A stretch of 64,000 bases of DNA from Gammaproteobacteria bacterium (lineage in GTDB: Bacteria > Pseudomonadota > Gammaproteobacteria > Pseudomonadales > Pseudohongiellaceae). The notes under the pieces are model-generated. The model made no database searches. It was not told where the DNA came from and was given only the letters and a program-made list of their open reading frames with translations. The first letter of the stretch is position 1. Each line of letters begins with the position of its first letter. Location of the stretch: NCBI GenBank assembly GCA_018661465.1, contig JABJIC010000017.1:62001-126000 (forward strand), in the 5' to 3' direction. The translations under genes and the position numbers were made by a program. Of the stretch, positions 9,791 to 18,758 are shown piece after piece.

Positions 9791-10485
9791 TGACAAACGA
9801 GACTACTCTTAATACTTCCATCGAGTGTGTGCTCTTTGACCTCGATGGCACTCTGATCGATACTGCGGCCGACTTCGTTGTCGTGGTTAATCAGCTTCTT
9901 GAAGAACATAACATGCCTCATATAGAATCGGCGCTGATTCATCAAACAGTTTCAGATGGCGCCCGAGCGCTAGTAAAGCTGGCCTTCCAGATTGAAGAAG
10001 AACACCCGGATTTTTCGAGCTTGAATCAACGTCTTCTGGATTTGTATTATGAACAATTAGTAACTACAGAGGCAGCGCTCTACCCAGGTCTCGATGAGCT
10101 TCTGTTAAAACTGGAAAGCAATTCTATTCCATGGGGAATAGTGACTAACAAACCGGAAAAGTACAGTATTCGTCTATTAGAAAAGCTTGAACTCAGCAGT
10201 AGATGTTCCGTGTTAATTTGCCCTGAGCATGTCAGTGAACGTAAGCCTCACCCGGAACCAATACTATTAGCCTGCCAAAAATTACAAAAAGATACAGAGA
10301 GAACCGTTTATATAGGCGACCATGTACGAGACATTCAGGCAGCAAAAAATGCCGATGTGATCGCCATTGCCGCCGCCTATGGTTATCTATCTGCCGATAG
10401 TAAAGTTGAGGAGTGGTACGCTGATTTCATACTGCAGTCTTCCACTCAAACCGAATCCCTATTAAACCTGTTGAAGTTTGCCTGA
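9790..10485 (+). CDS. mupP: HAD phosphatase, probably N-acetylmuramic acid 6-phosphate phosphatase
   Basis: A 231-residue HAD-superfamily phosphatase. Motif I is FDLDGTLIDT near the N terminus (nucleophile Asp and acid/base Asp), the motif II region is GIVTNKPEKYS, and the motif III/IV region is YIGDHVRDIQAAKNA. Such proteins are often called phosphoglycolate phosphatase (Gph). In Pseudomonas the gene between ubiG and yciK is MupP, which feeds recovered MurNAc-6-phosphate into peptidoglycan recycling; the same position here makes MupP the better call. The alternative Gph reading cannot be excluded from sequence. Starts one base inside the ubiG stop. Confidence 0.85.
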   Translation: MTNETTLNTSIECVLFDLDGTLIDTAADFVVVVNQLLEEHNMPHIESALIHQTVSDGARALVKLAFQIEEEHPDFSSLNQRLLDLYYEQLVTTEAALYPGLDELLLKLESNSIPWGIVTNKPEKYSIRLLEKLELSSRCSVLICPEHVSERKPHPEPILLACQKLQKDTERTVYIGDHVRDIQAAKNADVIAIAAAYGYLSADSKVEEWYADFILQSSTQTESLLNLLKFA

Positions 10486-10486
10486 T

Positions 10487-11260
10487 ATGACATTTGAATA
10501 TTCCGCTCCAGAAAATTTACTGGAAAACAAAACCATCATGATCACTGGCGCTGGTGACGGCATCGGTAAAGCCTGTGCTCAATGCTTCGTTGATCATGGC
10601 GCCACTGTAATTCTTCTCAGTCGCTCTCAGGATAAACTTGAAGCACTCTATGATCAGATTGAAAGCACTCACCCTGGCAAGGTGATAATTCATCCCATGG
10701 ACTTCAAAATAGCAGTAGCACAAGACTATAAGGCTCTGGCAGAATCTCTTAATCAGCAATTCCCTTGCCTGGATGGCCTAATTCACAACGCTGCTTTGTT
10801 GGGAGCTAGATCGCCAATCGAATTCTATCCAGAGCAAGACTGGAACGACTTGATGCAGGTAAACGTGAATTCAGCGTTTCACCTAAGCAAAGCTCTAATT
10901 CCGGCATTGACTCAATCCGAAGATGCTAGAGTTATATTTACTTCATCCAGTGTCGGCAGAGTTGGAAAAGCTTATTGGGGCGCCTACGGTATTACGAAAT
11001 TCGCAGTTGAAGGATTGATGCAGACCATGGCGGACGAACTGGCTAATACAAGCTCAGTCAGAGTAAACAGTCTAAATCCTGGAGGAACCAGAACTCAGAT
11101 GAGAAAAGATGCCTACCCGGCAGAGGATCCAGCGACTGTACCGACAGCGGATTCGATTATGCCAGTGTATCTCTACCTAATGAGTCCTGAGGCAAAATCT
11201 CTTCATGGCCAAGCACTGAGTGTTAGGGGCTTTGATCCATCTGAACCGGAGAAAGCTTAA
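10487..11260 (+). CDS. yciK: YciK-type short-chain dehydrogenase/reductase
   Basis: An NAD(P)-dependent oxidoreductase of the classical SDR family; the physiological substrate of YciK is not known. The 257 residues contain the cofactor motif TGAGDGIG (about 19-26), the catalytic serine in FTSSSVGRVG and the YxxxK pair in AYGITKFAVEG. ATG 10487 was chosen over an upstream TTG at 10478 because the MTFEYSAPENLLENK start resembles E. coli YciK and follows the mupP stop by one base. Last gene of the mtaD operon. Its TAA overlaps the stop codon of the convergent rluB gene (11257-11259), leaving no terminator between them. Confidence 0.9.
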   Translation: MTFEYSAPENLLENKTIMITGAGDGIGKACAQCFVDHGATVILLSRSQDKLEALYDQIESTHPGKVIIHPMDFKIAVAQDYKALAESLNQQFPCLDGLIHNAALLGARSPIEFYPEQDWNDLMQVNVNSAFHLSKALIPALTQSEDARVIFTSSSVGRVGKAYWGAYGITKFAVEGLMQTMADELANTSSVRVNSLNPGGTRTQMRKDAYPAEDPATVPTADSIMPVYLYLMSPEAKSLHGQALSVRGFDPSEPEKA

Positions 11261-12057
11261 CTTCTTGGTTGCGGTTTAGCTGACCGATTCTTGGCTGCTT
11301 TTTCTGCTGCCTTGGGGTTGGCCAATTTGAATAGTTTGTCGATCTCAGGCTTGCTCAACTCCTGATACTTGCCTTTGGTTACAGTGCTGGGGATAAACAA
11401 GGGGCCAAAACGAACACGCTTTAGGCGGCTAACCTTCAGACCCTGTGATTCCCAGAGTTTGCGAACCTCTCGATTTCGCCCTTCCACCAATACAACGTGA
11501 TACCACTGATTGACGCCTTCGCCGCCATAATGCTGTATGTCGGTGAATCGGCAGAGGTGATCTTCGATCATCACCCCTTTGTGCATTTGCTGAACCATCT
11601 CCGGCGTCACATCACCCAAGACGCGTACTGCATATTCCCGTTCTACTTCTGAACTAGGGTGCATCAGCTTATTCGCTAACTCACCATCTGTAGTAAACAA
11701 TAATAGTCCGCTGGTGTTGATATCAAGACGGCCAATGGAAACCCATCGACCATGCTTCAACGGTGGTAGTTTCGCAAATACAGTGGGTCGTCCCATGGGA
11801 TCTTTGCGGGTGGTAATTTCATCTTCAGGCTTGTTGTAGAGAATCACCCTGCGCTCTTCCTTGGCTCGGTTCTGCGGGGCTAGTTTTTTACCATCCACAA
11901 CAACACGGTCGCTCTCGGAAACTCGAATCCCCAATTGCGCCACTTTTCCGTTAACTTTTACACGGCCTTTTTCTATCCAGCCCTCGAGTTCACGACGTGA
12001 ACCGAAACCGGCCCGAGCGAGCACTTTCTGTAGTTTCTCAGTGCTTTCCTGATTCAT
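11257..12057 (-). CDS. rluB: 23S rRNA pseudouridine synthase B
   Basis: Isomerises a uridine in 23S rRNA helix 89 (U2605 in E. coli). The 266 residues begin with an S4 RNA-binding domain (about 8-65: KLQKVLARAGFGSRRE, then GRVKVNGK), followed by the RsuA/RluB catalytic domain with the catalytic aspartate in GRLDINTSGLLLFTTDGEL. The C terminus is a basic tail (about 245-266, KAAEKAAKNRS), as is common in RluB. It is the last gene of the minus-strand set scpA-scpB-rluB, an order conserved across many bacteria, 57 bases after scpB. Confidence 0.95.
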   Translation of the reverse strand: MNQESTEKLQKVLARAGFGSRRELEGWIEKGRVKVNGKVAQLGIRVSESDRVVVDGKKLAPQNRAKEERRVILYNKPEDEITTRKDPMGRPTVFAKLPPLKHGRWVSIGRLDINTSGLLLFTTDGELANKLMHPSSEVEREYAVRVLGDVTPEMVQQMHKGVMIEDHLCRFTDIQHYGGEGVNQWYHVVLVEGRNREVRKLWESQGLKVSRLKRVRFGPLFIPSTVTKGKYQELSKPEIDKLFKLANPKAAEKAAKNRSAKPQPRS

Positions 12058-12114
12058 GAATATCTGCTTTTTTGTAAGTGAGTGTAATGAGTATTAGGAA
12101 GGCGACTTACGCGA

Positions 12115-13206
12115 TCACAAAGTGCTCGCGTCATCATCTTTAGTTTGATCGTCAACCGCGAAGTCGATATTGGAATCTTCAGATTCCCCAGAGTTTTTAT
12201 TCTCACCGGGTTCAATTTCATCACTATCCAGGTCGTCGTCACCAGCTTCGAACTCGAATACCGAATCGTCCGCCATAAATTCGTCTAACTCTTCCAGAGC
12301 TTCTTCAATGGTCTCTTCCCGCTCTGGAAGCTGTTCAGAATCGTCTTGCTGTTGATTAGTGTCTTCAGCGTCAGACTCTTCTACATTACTTTCTAAGTCG
12401 GTGCCGGCTGCTTCAGGGTCAGCGTTTTCTTCAGTACTTTCCGCACCGCCCTCTTCTAACTCAGCCTCAATATCCGCTTCATCCTGAGGCTGAATATTCA
12501 AAATTTCATCCAGAGGCTTTTGGGAAAGAGCTATAGCTTCCTCTTCCTCCAGCAAATCGACTTTCTGAGATTCCGTTAATTCCACACTACTCTCATCAAT
12601 AACATCTTCCGGTATCTCCAGAATACGTTGAGAGGCCAGGTCATCTTCAAGATCCATTTTCGGATCTCCAAGGTCCAGCTCTTTTACTTCCGAGAGCGGC
12701 GGAAGTTCCTGCAAACTCTTCAAGTTAAAATAATCCAGAAACTGCTTAGTAGTCGCAAACATAGCTGGCCTGCCTGGCACATCTCTATGACCAACTACTC
12801 GAACCCATTCTCTATCCAACAAGGTGCGAATTATGTTGGAACTGACTCCAACACCACGAATTTCTTCGATGTCACCACGGGTTATGGGTTGCCGATAAGC
12901 GATTAATGCCAGTGTTTCAAGCAGCGCGCGAGTATACCGAGGCGGCCTCTCTTCCCAGAGCTTTGCCACCCATTCGCTGAGATCCTGCTTTACTTGAAAA
13001 CGATAGCCAGAAGCTACCTCCTTCAATTCAAAACCTCGATCGTCACATTCCTCTGAGATTTTCTCCATAACCGCTTTTAATTCCTGGCGGTCAGGCTTCT
13101 CACTTTTGCTGAAAATATTAATTATATTATCCAGCGACAATGGACGCCCTGCAGCTAATAACAGGCCTTCTACGATCATTTTTACTTTATTGTCGACATC
13201 ACTCAT
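12115..13206 (-). CDS. scpB: Segregation and condensation protein B with long acidic tail
   Basis: ScpB is the winged-helix kleisin partner that works with ScpA and SMC/MksB in chromosome compaction. The two winged-helix domains fill about residues 1-180 (VEGLLLAAGRPLSLDNI, then LLETLALIAYRQPITRGDIE, RGVGVSSNIIRTLLDREW and GRPAMFATTKQFLDYF). Usual bacterial ScpB is about 180-220 residues; here a further 180 residues are very rich in Glu and Asp, with almost no hydrophobic core. Long acidic tails of this kind occur in some gammaproteobacterial ScpB proteins. It follows scpA by 46 bases. ATG at 13204-13206. Confidence 0.93.
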   Translation of the reverse strand: MSDVDNKVKMIVEGLLLAAGRPLSLDNIINIFSKSEKPDRQELKAVMEKISEECDDRGFELKEVASGYRFQVKQDLSEWVAKLWEERPPRYTRALLETLALIAYRQPITRGDIEEIRGVGVSSNIIRTLLDREWVRVVGHRDVPGRPAMFATTKQFLDYFNLKSLQELPPLSEVKELDLGDPKMDLEDDLASQRILEIPEDVIDESSVELTESQKVDLLEEEEAIALSQKPLDEILNIQPQDEADIEAELEEGGAESTEENADPEAAGTDLESNVEESDAEDTNQQQDDSEQLPEREETIEEALEELDEFMADDSVFEFEAGDDDLDSDEIEPGENKNSGESEDSNIDFAVDDQTKDDDASTL

Positions 13207-13252
13207 TTTATGTTCTTAGCCGTTTTTCCTAAAAAATCTTTGTTAAAAGCCC

Positions 13253-14122
13253 TTAGCTTCTCGATTTAAGATGAATCGGACCGAAGGCTTCCGATTGAAC
13301 TATTTCAATCATGGAATCTTTCAACAATTCCATTATCGCCAGAAAAGTTACCACAACACCGAGCCTGCCTTCTTCCCGGATTAACAAAGAACCGAGAGGC
13401 ACGAATTTGTTATTGCTAATCCTTACTAGAATTTCTGACATTTTCTCGCGAGTGGATAGAGTCTCCATCTGAATATGGTGATGCCCAAAATTATCGGCAC
13501 GCTTCAGTACTCTGGACAAGGATCTCAATACTTCCTGCAAATCTACTTCCGGATCAGGAGTTATTCGCTCGATTACCGGCAACGCAGCGCCAGCACGATG
13601 AATGTCCCTATCCATGCGGGCGAGCCCGTCGATGTCTTCTGCGGCTTTCTTAAATCTTTCGTATTGCTGCAATCGGCGAATAAGCTGCATGCGAGGATCT
13701 TCTTCCTCTCCAGCTTCTTCTTCCTGCCGTGGCAAGAGAATGCGCGACTTGATTTCCGCCAGCATAGCGGCCATAACCAAATATTCTGCTGCCAGCTCAA
13801 ACTGAGTGGACTCCATCAAGTCCACATAAGACATATATTGATCAGTAATATCCGCCACTTGAATATCGAGAATATCAATATTCTGGCGCTTGATCAGATA
13901 GAGTAATAAGTCCAGCGGACCTTCAAATGCTTCTAGAAAAATCTCCAGGGCATCTGGTGGAATATACAAATCTTTGGGGACTTCGGTAATAGCCTCACCA
14001 TCGATGATGGCGAATGGCAATTCCTGTTGCTGGGCTAGGGCAGCGTCAAGGTTTTCGGGAGTCGCGGGCACCCCCTGAGATTCAAGATTATCCGTGTCTG
14101 CTTCGTTGCCGCTATTGGTCAA
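13253..14122 (-). CDS. scpA: Segregation and condensation protein A
   Basis: Kleisin subunit that bridges SMC-type heads in chromosome condensation. The 289 residues hold the diagnostic segment FEGPLDLLLYLIKRQNIDI at about residues 68-86, a helical N-terminal domain that binds the SMC neck, and a C-terminal winged helix (EILVRISNNKFVPLGSLL, then VVTFLAIMELLK). About 55 residues precede the core, rich in Glu, Ala and Gln, including a segment that leads into PKDLYIPPDALE; this extension is usual in the Pseudomonas group. It sits between trpS (87 bases upstream) and scpB on the same strand. Confidence 0.95.
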   Translation of the reverse strand: MTNSGNEADTDNLESQGVPATPENLDAALAQQQELPFAIIDGEAITEVPKDLYIPPDALEIFLEAFEGPLDLLLYLIKRQNIDILDIQVADITDQYMSYVDLMESTQFELAAEYLVMAAMLAEIKSRILLPRQEEEAGEEEDPRMQLIRRLQQYERFKKAAEDIDGLARMDRDIHRAGAALPVIERITPDPEVDLQEVLRSLSRVLKRADNFGHHHIQMETLSTREKMSEILVRISNNKFVPLGSLLIREEGRLGVVVTFLAIMELLKDSMIEIVQSEAFGPIHLKSRS

Positions 14123-14209
14123 TCTTATGCTCTGCTTATAATCGTGAGCCCAAGTACTTGGTGAATTTTACCTTAGGCATTACTAAAAGCCCATTATAAA
14201 ACTGATTTC

Positions 14210-15424
14210 TTACCAGTTACTCAAACCCATGGCATCTCTGACCTCGGCAATGGTTTCTTTGGCGCTTTCGCGGGCCGTCTCACAACCATCAGCAATGATA
14301 GATCGCACAATATCCGGATCCTTTTCATACTGCTGCGCTTCCTTCTGAATTGGCTCCAGTTCGGCAACAATCGCCTCGCAAACAGGCTTCTTGCACTCCA
14401 GACAACCAATTCCTGCGCTCTTACAGCCTTCCACCACCCACTTTCGAGTTTCATCATCAGAATAGGTCTGATGCAACTGCCATACCGGACATTTTTCAGG
14501 ATCCCCCGGGTCAGTTAATCGCACCCGCGCCGGATCCGTTGGCATAGTGTTAATCTTCTTTTCAATTAGCTCCAATGGTTCGCGCAAACAGATAGTATTG
14601 TCATAGGACTTGGACATTTTCTGCCCATCCAGCCCTGGCATCTTCGATGCAGGCGTGAGCAAGGATTGTGGTTCGGCGAGAATCATCTTGCCACCACCCT
14701 CTAGATAGCCGAATAGACGCTCTCTATCTCCTATAGAAATGTTTTGTTGCTCTTTCAAAAGAGCCTGAGCTTTCTCGAGAGCTTCATGATCGCCTTGCTC
14801 CTGATAGGCTGTTCGCAAATTCGAATAGAGTCGCGCCGATTTCTTCCCCATCTTCTTTACTGCCGCAGCTGCATTCTCTTCAAAGCCGGGCTCTCTTCCA
14901 TAAAGATGATTAAAACGGCGAGCAGTTTCCCGGGTTAATTCCACATGAGCCACCTGATCAGCTCCAACAGGGACATAACCGGCGCGATAGATCAAAATAT
15001 CTGCCGCCTGCAGCAATGGATAGCCGAGAAACCCATAGGTATCCAGATCCTTTTCCTTTAATTTCTCTTGTTGGTCTTTGTAACTCGGTACGCGTTCGAG
15101 CCAGCCAAGGGGAGTGATCATTGAAAGCAGTAAATGGAGCTCAGCGTGCTCGGGGATTCTGGATTGAACAAAGAGAGCGGCAGAACCTGGATTGACCCCA
15201 ACAGCCAGCCAATCGATCACCATATCAATCACATTCTCTTCGAATATGCTGCGGTCACCATAATGGGTGGTAAGGGCATGCCAGTCGGCGACGAAAAAGA
15301 AGCACTCATATTCGTGCTGTAACTTGACCCAGTTATTTAGTACTCCGTGCATATGCCCAAGATGCAGACGACCAGTTGGTCGCATACCTGACAATACCCG
15401 CTGCTGCGAATCTACCGTTGACAA
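14210..15424 (-). CDS. trpS: Tryptophanyl-tRNA synthetase with predicted [4Fe-4S] motif
   Basis: Class Ic synthetase charging tRNA-Trp. The 404 residues carry HLGH (21-24), the HIGH-type signature, and KMSKS (269-273). Between them is an insertion (about 180-245, including an AYQEQGDHEALEKAQ helix) that lengthens it beyond the 330-residue E. coli enzyme. In the anticodon domain Cys312, Cys334, Cys341 and Cys344 form C-x21-C-x6-C-x2-C, almost the same as the C-x22-C-x6-C-x2-C that binds a [4Fe-4S] cluster near the anticodon in Thermotoga maritima TrpRS. The cluster is inferred from spacing only. It lies 58 bases after yciO and is followed by scpA. Confidence 0.95.
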   Translation of the reverse strand: MSTVDSQQRVLSGMRPTGRLHLGHMHGVLNNWVKLQHEYECFFFVADWHALTTHYGDRSIFEENVIDMVIDWLAVGVNPGSAALFVQSRIPEHAELHLLLSMITPLGWLERVPSYKDQQEKLKEKDLDTYGFLGYPLLQAADILIYRAGYVPVGADQVAHVELTRETARRFNHLYGREPGFEENAAAAVKKMGKKSARLYSNLRTAYQEQGDHEALEKAQALLKEQQNISIGDRERLFGYLEGGGKMILAEPQSLLTPASKMPGLDGQKMSKSYDNTICLREPLELIEKKINTMPTDPARVRLTDPGDPEKCPVWQLHQTYSDDETRKWVVEGCKSAGIGCLECKKPVCEAIVAELEPIQKEAQQYEKDPDIVRSIIADGCETARESAKETIAEVRDAMGLSNW

Positions 15425-15482
15425 CTTATTCTCCTGTTTACTACTTTGTTCACACCTTCATGGTGTATTGCGTGTTCGCGAC

Positions 15483-16103
15483 TTACAGAAAAGGGCTCGG
15501 ATCTCCCTTACCCTGTCTTAGCACTTCCGGCACGCCTTCAACCAAGTCCACCATGGTTGTAGGCTCCAAACCACCTGCGCCGCCATCGATTATCAAGTCT
15601 ACTAGTTTTCCTACCTTCAGTCGCATCTCGTGTGCATCAAAAAGCTGCTCATCCTCTCCTGGAAGAATCAGGCTGGTGCTCATAATGGGCTCACCCAACT
15701 GATGCAAGATAGCCTGGGCAATGGCGTTGTCCGGCACTCTTATTCCAATGGTTTTCTTCTTTGGATGCATCAACCGCCTTGGCACTTCCGGCGTAGCTTT
15801 AAGGATATAGGTATATGCTCCGGGAGTGTATGCCTTCAATATCCGGTAAGCACTATTATGAACTTTTGCATAACTTGCCAATGACGACAGATCACTGCAT
15901 ACCAGAGTGAAATTGTGCTTATCCCCCAACTGGCGAATTTTCCTGATCCTGTCCAGGGCGGATTTATCACCAATATGACAACCAAGGGCATAAGTCGAAT
16001 CCGTGGGGTAGACGATGACACCACCCTGCATAAGCACCTCAACAGCGCGACGAATTACTCGAGGCTCTGGATTTACTGGATGTACTTGAAGGAACTCACT
16101 CAT
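15483..16103 (-). CDS. yciO: YciO, YrdC/Sua5-family protein
   Basis: A 206-residue member of the Sua5/YciO/YrdC family. Relatives TsaC/Sua5 make threonylcarbamoyl-AMP for tRNA t6A; the role of YciO itself is less clear. Visible features are GGVIVYPTDSTYALGC (about 23-38), IRKIRQLGDKHNFTLVCSDL and the KKKTIGIRVPDN segment, all closer to E. coli YciO than to TsaC. ATG 16103 was chosen: the frame stays open to 16184, but the family begins MSEFLQVHPVNPEPR and the extra 27 residues show no similarity. In many relatives a PHP-domain phosphatase gene (trpH/rnm) sits next to yciO; it is absent here. Divergent from yciB. Confidence 0.92.
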   Translation of the reverse strand: MSEFLQVHPVNPEPRVIRRAVEVLMQGGVIVYPTDSTYALGCHIGDKSALDRIRKIRQLGDKHNFTLVCSDLSSLASYAKVHNSAYRILKAYTPGAYTYILKATPEVPRRLMHPKKKTIGIRVPDNAIAQAILHQLGEPIMSTSLILPGEDEQLFDAHEMRLKVGKLVDLIIDGGAGGLEPTTMVDLVEGVPEVLRQGKGDPSPFL

Positions 16104-16244
16104 GCAATTGCTCTGATGCCCCACCGTCAGGGCTTTTGGAAAAAAAGAGGATTCTAAACCAAACCATGATAAAAGCAGACACATTTCTGGAAATCGATTA
16201 GTATGCTGCTCGAATTCATACTAGATTATGCGGACAAGGCTTAA

Positions 16245-16877
16245 ATGAAGCAGCTTATCGACTACATACCCTTATTGGTGTTTTTCAGCATTTGGGCACT
16301 GGATGAACGGGTAGTCACCATTGCTGGCTATCAGCGCAATGTGGGAGGCATTTTCAGTGCCGCCGAGTTTCTCCTGGCTGCGTCCATCCTCGTTTACGGC
16401 TCTCTGCTAATTGTTCAAAAACGCCTGGATAAATTCCAGTGGATCACTCTCGGCGCCGTTGTTCTTTTTTGCATTCCCACAATCATTTTTCAAAACGTCA
16501 CTTTTCTTAAGTGGAAAGCTCCCTTGGTGAATTGGATATTTGCGAGCATCTTTTTTGCCTCCAAATACTTTGGAGACAAGCCCGCTATTGAGCACATGAT
16601 GGGTCATGCAGTAGATGCCCCCAAAGAAGTCTGGACCAGGCTAAACAACATTTGGATTTACTACTTTATCGTTTTAGGTGCAATTAACCTTACTGTAGCT
16701 TTCACCCTAAGCGAAGATTTGTGGATTAAGTTCAAGGTATTCGGCAATCTTATTCTTACCTTTGCATTTGTCATCGGGCAGATGCCCATCCTTGCGAAAT
16801 ATATAGAAGTAGAAGATGAAGATGCAGCTGAGAATGAAGGTGAAACAAGCGAATCTGCCAGCGAAGACCGAGCATAG
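16245..16877 (+). CDS. yciB: Inner-membrane septation-type protein YciB (IspZ family)
   Basis: YciB is a polytopic inner-membrane protein linked to cell envelope synthesis and division. The 210 residues show five or six hydrophobic segments (starting IDYIPLLVFFSIWAL and including IFASIFFASKYFGDKPAIEH, FIVLGAINLTVAF and FGNLILTFAFVIGQMP). The family is usually about 180 residues. The surplus is a polar stretch DERVVTIAGYQRNVGG after the first helix and an acidic tail of about 25 residues at the C terminus. AAGG lies five bases before the ATG. yciI follows after 12 bases, the same pairing as in E. coli and Pseudomonas. Confidence 0.92.
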   Translation: MKQLIDYIPLLVFFSIWALDERVVTIAGYQRNVGGIFSAAEFLLAASILVYGSLLIVQKRLDKFQWITLGAVVLFCIPTIIFQNVTFLKWKAPLVNWIFASIFFASKYFGDKPAIEHMMGHAVDAPKEVWTRLNNIWIYYFIVLGAINLTVAFTLSEDLWIKFKVFGNLILTFAFVIGQMPILAKYIEVEDEDAAENEGETSESASEDRA

Positions 16878-16889
16878 AAGCAAGCCAAT

Positions 16890-17186
16890 ATGTATTACGC
16901 AATAATTAGCGAAGATATCGAAAACAGTTTAGAAAAACGCATGTCTGCACGCCCAGCTCATTTAGAACGACTCAACAAGCTGGCCGATCAAGAACGCTTA
17001 ATGCTAGCCGGACCCCACCCAGCCATAGATTCTATGGACCCGGGAGAAGCTGGCTTTAGTGGCAGTCTGGTGATTGCAGAGTTCGATAGTCTCGAGCAAG
17101 CCGAAGCATGGGCCGAGGCTGATCCCTACGTTGCTGCCGGCGTCTACGCTAAAGTAACCGTTAAACCCTTCAAACGAGTGCTCTAG
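16890..17186 (+). CDS. yciI: YciI-like protein
   Basis: A 98-residue YCII-domain protein; the family has a ferredoxin-like fold and a conserved His-Asp pair, and its function in YciI is not established. [20 protein letters not shown] and [12 protein letters not shown] at the N terminus, and the [17 protein letters not shown] segment at the C terminus, are typical. It follows yciB by 12 bases and is probably in the same transcript. Downstream, 17187-17236 holds only short pyrimidine-rich direct repeats (CTTTAAT twice) before the convergent cyclophilin gene. Confidence 0.9.
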   Translation: MYYAIISEDIENSLEKRMSARPAHLERLNKLADQERLMLAGPHPAIDSMDPGEAGFSGSLVIAEFDSLEQAEAWAEADPYVAAGVYAKVTVKPFKRVL

Positions 17187-17236
17187 ACTCTTTAATCTTT
17201 AATCTTCAGTCCTCAGCCCCCAATCCTAACTGCGTT

Positions 17237-17839
17237 CTATTCGATCTCCATAGCTGGCATCAACTGTGGAAAACCCTGATCGAGAACCCCATTCCATTCT
17301 TGCAACTGCTCCTTCTTGCTGGAAAACAGTCTGCTTGTATCCCCTTCTATTCTGATGCTGTTGATCAGATCACGGCGGCGCAGTTGTTGCACCACTGGCA
17401 GGCCGGAAACAACTTTCCCGAATACCGAATGCAATCCGTCTAAATGAGGAGTGGCTAAATGGGTAAGAAAAAACTGGCTTCCATCAGTTCCCGGGCCTGA
17501 GTTGGCCATGGATAATATTCCCGGCTGATTGTGCTTCAAGATTATCTCGCCACGGAATCTATAGCCAGGACCGCCGGTTCCATTGCCGAGAGGGTCGCCT
17601 CCCTGAACCATGAAATTGCGCTCCATGCGGTGAAAGTTCAAGCCATCATAAAAACCTCTCATGGCCAAATTTGCAAAATTAGCCACTGAAGTAGGAGCCG
17701 CTCGCGAATTTAATTCCACACGAATTTCACCTTTAGAGGTATCTATAATAGCTGTTAGATTTTGGGCAAAGGCTTGTACGGATGTCAGCAGCAATAATGT
17801 TGCGGCAACACCAAGAATCGATTTTCGTAAACTTCTCAT
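17237..17839 (-). CDS. ppiA: Periplasmic peptidyl-prolyl cis-trans isomerase (cyclophilin)
   Basis: Cyclophilin expected to catalyse proline isomerisation in the periplasm. Residues 1-25 are a signal peptide (basic start [10 protein letters not shown], hydrophobic core, then VQAFAQ). The cyclophilin fold follows, with [15 protein letters not shown] holding the catalytic Arg and the Phe/Gln pair, a GTGGPGYRF loop, and [18 protein letters not shown]-terminal extension of about 30 residues has no assigned role. Total 200 residues, close to E. coli PpiA (190). It follows xthA on the same strand after 10 bases and may share its transcript, though the functions are unrelated. Confidence 0.9.
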   Translation of the reverse strand: MRSLRKSILGVAATLLLLTSVQAFAQNLTAIIDTSKGEIRVELNSRAAPTSVANFANLAMRGFYDGLNFHRMERNFMVQGGDPLGNGTGGPGYRFRGEIILKHNQPGILSMANSGPGTDGSQFFLTHLATPHLDGLHSVFGKVVSGLPVVQQLRRRDLINSIRIEGDTSRLFSSKKEQLQEWNGVLDQGFPQLMPAMEIE

Positions 17840-17849
17840 AACACTATTC

Positions 17850-18620
17850 TCACGCTATTTTGTATTCGATGATTACCGGGGCATGATCTGAAAAACTCTG
17901 ATCTCTATATATTTCAGCAGAGACAACGCCATCCGCAAGCCCGGGAGTAATTAGGTGGTAATCGAGCCTCCACCCAACATTGTTTGCCCTGGCCTGCCCT
18001 CTATTCGACCACCAGGAATATTGATCAGCCTCCTGGTTAACTATGCGGAACGCATCCGCAAAATCAAGATCCTCATAGAGGGAATCCAGCCATTGCCGCT
18101 CTTCTGGCAAGAAGCCTGAGTTCTTCTGATTTGGTTTCCAATTCTTAAGATCGATTTCTTTATGGCAGATATTCCAGTCACCGCAAATGATGTACTGACG
18201 CCCGGATTTACTAAGCTTTTCCATATGCTTCTTATAGTCATCCATGAAGCGGTATTTACGTTGCAGCCTCTCCTCGCTACTCGACCCAGATGGGAGGTAG
18301 AGTGATGCGACGCTTAAGTCACCAAAGTCTGCCTGTATATAACGCCCTTCTGTATCGGCAATCTCAAACCCCAGTCCGCGACTAATCTTATCTGGCGTCT
18401 TTCTACAGAAAATGGCTGTTCCCGAATAACCTTTCTTCTCCGCGTCATAATAATGACAATCAAATTCTTCTGGGTGAAATATCGGGTCAGACAATTGATC
18501 AATCTGCGCCTTGGTCTCTTGCAGACAGACTACGTCTATATTGACTGTAGGCAACCAGTCAAAAAAGCCTTTCCTGGCGGCAGCCCTCACCCCATTACAA
18601 TTTAGTGTCATCACTCGCAT
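17850..18620 (-). CDS. xthA: Exodeoxyribonuclease III
   Basis: Removes nucleotides from 3' ends and cuts at abasic sites in base-excision repair. The 256 residues show the endonuclease/exonuclease/phosphatase fold motifs: [11 protein letters not shown] with the metal-binding Asn, VCLQETKAQ with the catalytic Glu, YLPSG, the Asp-x-Asn pair in [22 protein letters not shown], and the final catalytic histidine in [15 protein letters not shown] at 18618-18620 starts [10 protein letters not shown], as in the family. It lies at the left edge of a long upstream region that also contains a CRP-type palindrome 159 bases before this ATG. Confidence 0.95.
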   Translation of the reverse strand: MRVMTLNCNGVRAAARKGFFDWLPTVNIDVVCLQETKAQIDQLSDPIFHPEEFDCHYYDAEKKGYSGTAIFCRKTPDKISRGLGFEIADTEGRYIQADFGDLSVASLYLPSGSSSEERLQRKYRFMDDYKKHMEKLSKSGRQYIICGDWNICHKEIDLKNWKPNQKNSGFLPEERQWLDSLYEDLDFADAFRIVNQEADQYSWWSNRGQARANNVGWRLDYHLITPGLADGVVSAEIYRDQSFSDHAPVIIEYKIA

Positions 18621-18758
18621 GAATAGTTCCCTGTTAAAAAAGACCGATTCCCTGGCCCTCCGAAGCGATGGATTTTAGCTGCTGAGCACGACCTAGACCA
18701 GCACCGATACTGCTGCTTCTACCCTGGATTTCATTAATTCAGTGTGTTCTCTGAAATA

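Noticed and set aside
13475-13906. 143-codon plus-strand frame within scpA
   Set aside because: Antisense to a well-conserved scpA; no ribosome site or motif.
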